15,703 nucleotides of DNA from IMCC26256 sp046081705 (GTDB lineage Bacteria; Actinomycetota; Acidimicrobiia; IMCC26256): the NCBI GenBank assembly GCA_046081705.1, contig JBJTWK010000087.1, positions 1 through 15,703 on the forward strand, given 5' to 3'. A program made the position numbers and the translations under genes. Position 1 is the stretch's first letter. Every line of letters begins with the position of its first letter. Under the pieces are notes generated by a model. The model saw only the letters and a program-made list of their open reading frames with translations, had not been told where the DNA came from and ran no database searches. Positions 12,966-15,703 of this stretch are shown one piece after another.

Positions 12966-13658
12966 ATGAGTACTGAACCCACCACCCCCACCGGCGGCGA
13001 GACCGCCGGCCCCACCCCCGTCCACCTCTACGTGCTCATCGACGAGTCGGGCTCGATGGCCTCGATGCGCACCGACGTCGTCGGCGGCTTCAACGAGCTC
13101 ATCCGCTCCGAGCGCGACGACACGGCCGTCCCCACGCGGGTGACGCTCGCGTTCTTCGACTCCCAGGAGCCGTGCCGGGTCGTCACCCGGGGCGTGCCCG
13201 TGGCCGAGATCTCGGAGCTCGACGACCGCGACTTCCGCCCCCGGGGCGGGACGCCGTTGCTCGACGCCACGGCGCACCTCATCACGCTCGCCGACACCGA
13301 GGTCGCCGACCGGCGGGCCCACGGGCTGCCGGACGAGTCGATCGTCTTCGTGACGATCACCGACGGCTTCGAGAACGCGTCGCACGAGTTCGACCGGGAC
13401 ACGCTGCGCACGCTCATCGAGCAGCGTCAGGCCGACGGCTGGGAGTTCCGCTTCATCGCCGCCGACCTCGAGGCCTTCGCCGACGCCCGGACCTTCGGGT
13501 ACCGCGACGAGATGGTCGTGGCGTACCGGAAGAGCGGCGTCGGCATGCGCCACAACCTCGCCGGCACCACGAAGGACCTGCTGTCCACCGCGAAGATGCG
13601 GAACCTGCGGGACTTCGAGGACCGGCGCCGCGACCGCCGCGACGGATCCGGGGCGTGA
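12966..13658 (+). CDS. VWA-domain protein with intact MIDAS
   Basis: 230 aa. AGGAGGG (12950-12956) lies 9 bases before the ATG, the strongest ribosome binding site in the operon. After a Thr/Pro-rich start, residues of about 19-205 form a von Willebrand A domain. The metal site is complete: LIDESGSM (Asp26, Ser28, Ser30), RGGTPLLDA (Thr96), VTITDGFEN (Asp133). VWA domains bind a partner's acidic residue through the metal ion. In bacteria they often work with MoxR-type ATPases or in conflict systems, but no ATPase gene is in view. The C-terminus is strongly basic (LRDFEDRRRDRRDG). No signal or membrane segment is present, so it is cytoplasmic. It is the last gene of the operon, 59 bases after the ARPP-1-like gene. 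Confidence 0.9.
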   Translation: MSTEPTTPTGGETAGPTPVHLYVLIDESGSMASMRTDVVGGFNELIRSERDDTAVPTRVTLAFFDSQEPCRVVTRGVPVAEISELDDRDFRPRGGTPLLDATAHLITLADTEVADRRAHGLPDESIVFVTITDGFENASHEFDRDTLRTLIEQRQADGWEFRFIAADLEAFADARTFGYRDEMVVAYRKSGVGMRHNLAGTTKDLLSTAKMRNLRDFEDRRRDRRDGSGA

Positions 13659-13665
13659 CCGGGCA

Positions 13666-13716
13666 GCCGCGGGCGGCCGTGCGGTGGCGGCAGGGCCGCC
13701 GCCGGTCGCCCGCGGC
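13666..13716. terminator. Nested hairpins between convergent genes
   Basis: The outer arms GCCGCGGGCG (13666-13675) and CGCCCGCGGC (13707-13716) pair perfectly. Inside, 13682-13691 pairs with 13695-13704 (about 10 bp with one G-T pair) around a 3-base loop. It lies 7 bases after the VWA stop and 18 bases before the convergent acyltransferase stop, so it can serve both. No T-run is present. Confidence 0.75.
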
Positions 13717-13734
13717 ACGCCCCACCGGGTCGGG

Positions 13735-15669
13735 TCAGGAACTCGCCGCCCGATCGGCGCGCTGCGTCGCAAGGACCTGGTCGAGCAACCAGTCGAACAC
13801 CGCCGGGGCCTTGTCGGGGTCGATGTGGAGGCCGTCGAGACTCATCTTCTCGCAGTCGCCCGCCGGCCCTGCCGGACAGAACTGCGGCGCGAGGTCGATC
13901 GTCGGGACCGTCTCGGCCGCGGCCAGGGCGGTGAGCGCGTCGCGCACGCAGCCCATCCGCTCGGCGTAGTCGCTCGGGAACACGAACTGGCTGCGCTCCC
14001 CGGGCCAGGACGGGATCGTCATGACGACCTGCGCGCCCTCGTCACGGAGGAACGCGATTCGATCAGCCACGTCGCGCGTGTACCAGTCCAAGGTCTCGCA
14101 CGGGCTCCGTCGCTCGCCATCGACGAGGTGGTCGGTCACCACCGACGCGCCGAGGACGAGCAACGCGATGTCGGCTCGTCGTCCGGTCTGACGCAGCACC
14201 GGTCCGTACGCGATGTCCCACTCCTCGCAGTCGTCCGGCTCGCGCAACTCGGTGCCGACGCGGTCGTAACCGACCGGGAAGTCGAGCGCGGCGTCGCAGG
14301 CCTCGTGCGCGCCGTTCGCGATCACGACGTCGGTGCGGGTGAAGCTCGGTGCCGCCTTCTCGATGAGCCAGGCCGGCACGCTGTCGCCGAACACCGCGAC
14401 CACCGGCGGACGGTCATCCGCCGAGGCGCCGGGCGCACCTGTGGTGCCCTTCGCACCCGTCGGGCCACCGAGCACGGCGGGCCGCTCGGCCGTCGCCGGA
14501 ACGGGGACGGTGGCGAAGGTGAGCACGGCGACGGCCACGAACGCGGCTCCGAGTGCCACGACGAGCCGCTGCGGACGCAGCAGCCAGCGGCGTTCCCGGA
14601 TCGGCTGCTCGAGCAGGAAGTACGAGACGAGGGTGATCGCGATCGTCACCGCCATGCGCAGCGTGCCGAGCTGCCAACCATCGAGCCCGGTGCGCTCCGC
14701 GTCGAGCACCACGAACACCGGCCAGTGGTACAGGTAGAGCCCGAACGACACGCGCCCGATGGCGACGAGCGGAGCGGTGGCCAGCACCGTACGGATCGGT
14801 CCGGCGGTCTGGAGCGACAGGATCAGCAGCACGCTGATGAGTGCGAACAGTGGCAGGCCGCCCTCGTAGGCCCAGCCGCGGCCCGAGGGCGTGACGATGC
14901 ACAGCCACACGATCGCCACCAGGCTCGGCGCGGCGAACCACCGGACCCACGACGGCGGGTTGCGGAGCGCAACGAACGCGGCGAGAGCACCACCCGCCAA
15001 GATCTCGGCGAAGCGGGTCCACGAGGCGAAGTAGACCGCGTCGGCCGACCACAGGCGCAGCGTGATCGGCACCGAGAGCGAGAACAGCACGAACAGGCCG
15101 ACGAGCGCGTACGTCATGCGTTGCAGCGGCCGGGCCCCCCGGGTCGACCAGATGAGCAGGCCCGTCACGACCGGCGGCCAGAGCCAGTAGAACTGCTCCT
15201 CGATCGCCAGGGACCAGAAGTGTGCGACCGGCGACGGCGACTGGAACAGCTCCGCGTAGGACTGCCCCCCGAGGAGCGACACCCAGTTCTCGACCTGGAA
15301 CAGCGCGCCGAGCACCTCGCGACGCAGCGACGCGGTGTCCGCGATCAGGCCGACGCCGATGACGACGCACACGCCTGCGATGCAGGCGAGGCTCGCCGGC
15401 ATGAGGCGGCGCAGACGGCGGGTGTAGAAGGCGCGGGAGTCGATGCGCCCGGTCGAGACCCGCTCACGGATGAGCAGGGTCGTGATGAGGAACCCCGAGA
15501 GGGTGAAGAACACCGAGACGCCCAGGTACCCGCCGGGCATCCACGACACGCCGAGGTGGAACAGGAGCACGGCCGACACCGCGACGGCCCGGAGGCCGTC
15601 GAGGGCGGGTTGGTACCCCATCTTGACGGGCTCTTCCGGCCTCGTCTCCGTTCCGACCAACGCCAGCAT
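13735..15669 (-). CDS. Membrane O-acyltransferase: acyltransferase-3 domain plus C-terminal SGNH domain (OafA/YrhL-like)
   Basis: 644 aa. Residues of about 18-390 are the multi-pass acyltransferase-3 domain: ALDGLRAVAVSAVLLFH with the Arg27-x10-His38 motif, GGYLGVSVFFTLSGFLITTLL, and HFWSLAIEEQFYWLWPP (150-166). About ten hydrophobic helices end near 390. A short linker (402-416) is five Gly-X-Y triplets, GPT GAK GTT GAP GAS. Residues of about 423-644 are the extracytoplasmic SGNH domain: VVAVFGDSVPAWL with Ser430, then DGLHIDP with Asp612 and His615. These fused enzymes move acyl (often acetyl) groups across the membrane onto cell-wall or exported glycans. ATG 15669 has almost no spacer after its purine run. 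ATG 15621 (GGAAGAG 9 bases upstream) would give 628 aa and also precedes the family's conserved start. Confidence 0.92.
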   Translation of the reverse strand: MLALVGTETRPEEPVKMGYQPALDGLRAVAVSAVLLFHLGVSWMPGGYLGVSVFFTLSGFLITTLLIRERVSTGRIDSRAFYTRRLRRLMPASLACIAGVCVVIGVGLIADTASLRREVLGALFQVENWVSLLGGQSYAELFQSPSPVAHFWSLAIEEQFYWLWPPVVTGLLIWSTRGARPLQRMTYALVGLFVLFSLSVPITLRLWSADAVYFASWTRFAEILAGGALAAFVALRNPPSWVRWFAAPSLVAIVWLCIVTPSGRGWAYEGGLPLFALISVLLILSLQTAGPIRTVLATAPLVAIGRVSFGLYLYHWPVFVVLDAERTGLDGWQLGTLRMAVTIAITLVSYFLLEQPIRERRWLLRPQRLVVALGAAFVAVAVLTFATVPVPATAERPAVLGGPTGAKGTTGAPGASADDRPPVVAVFGDSVPAWLIEKAAPSFTRTDVVIANGAHEACDAALDFPVGYDRVGTELREPDDCEEWDIAYGPVLRQTGRRADIALLVLGASVVTDHLVDGERRSPCETLDWYTRDVADRIAFLRDEGAQVVMTIPSWPGERSQFVFPSDYAERMGCVRDALTALAAAETVPTIDLAPQFCPAGPAGDCEKMSLDGLHIDPDKAPAVFDWLLDQVLATQRADRAASS

Positions 15670-15703
15670 CCCCCTCGAACCGAACCCCCATTCTGCCCCT
15701 CCC

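Overview
The window is about 70% G+C or higher. Its codons end almost entirely in G or C, it uses GTG as well as ATG starts, and it has clear AGGAGG-type ribosome binding sites beside apparently leaderless genes. This fits a high-GC actinobacterium. An Acidimicrobiia (Ilumatobacter-like) source is my guess from gene style; nothing in the window proves it. No rRNA, tRNA, insertion sequence or CRISPR array was seen.

Layout, left to right. (1) 3-578 (-): 5' part of a secreted collagen-like Gly-X-Y protein that runs off the left edge. (2) 579-938: gene-free, with a palindromic site at 667-702. (3) 939-3176 (+): orphan molybdopterin/Fe-S oxidoreductase. (4) 3187-4239 (-): secreted PHB-depolymerase/feruloyl-esterase-like hydrolase. 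(5) 4423-5304 (+): acidic unknown protein with a perfect Shine-Dalgarno but no usual start codon in place, perhaps TY-Chap-like at its C-terminus. (6) 5364-7320 (-): two-gene DNA-repair-type operon, RecB/Cas4-like Fe-S nuclease then RmuC. (7) 7387-8517 (-): FMN-dependent alpha-hydroxy-acid oxidase. (8) 8665-9351 (-): NYN/PIN-like nuclease, preceded by a 41-aa hydrophobic peptide gene. (9) 9499-10065 (+): FKBP prolyl isomerase lipoprotein, apparently leaderless. (10) 10112-10300 (-): zinc-ribbon protein with an acidic tail. (11) 10374-11051 (-): unknown protein with a recombinase-core-like helical segment, apparently leaderless. (12) 11273-13658 (+): three-gene operon of a CX5R (dual-specificity-phosphatase-like) protein, an ARPP-1-like protein and a VWA/MIDAS protein. 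(13) 13735-15669 (-): acyltransferase-3/SGNH O-acyltransferase with a short collagen-like linker. Strong hairpins follow several genes (5355-5380, 8613-8651, 13666-13716).

Two observations tie the region together. First, a short motif, NTGTCCGAC, occurs six times, always between genes and always pointing toward a gene that starts 40-125 bases downstream. In four copies it is followed, after exactly 8 bases, by a -10-like NATNNT or TAATCT hexamer. This layout resembles the LexA-independent DNA-damage promoter of actinobacteria (PafBC-type, remembered as TTGTCRGTG-N8-TANNNT). One copy drives the RecB-like/RmuC operon and another the phosphatase/ARPP-1/VWA operon. Second, that three-gene operon groups families known from predicted bacterial conflict or stress modules, so it is the best candidate here for an undescribed system. 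Its biochemical function cannot be read from the sequence.
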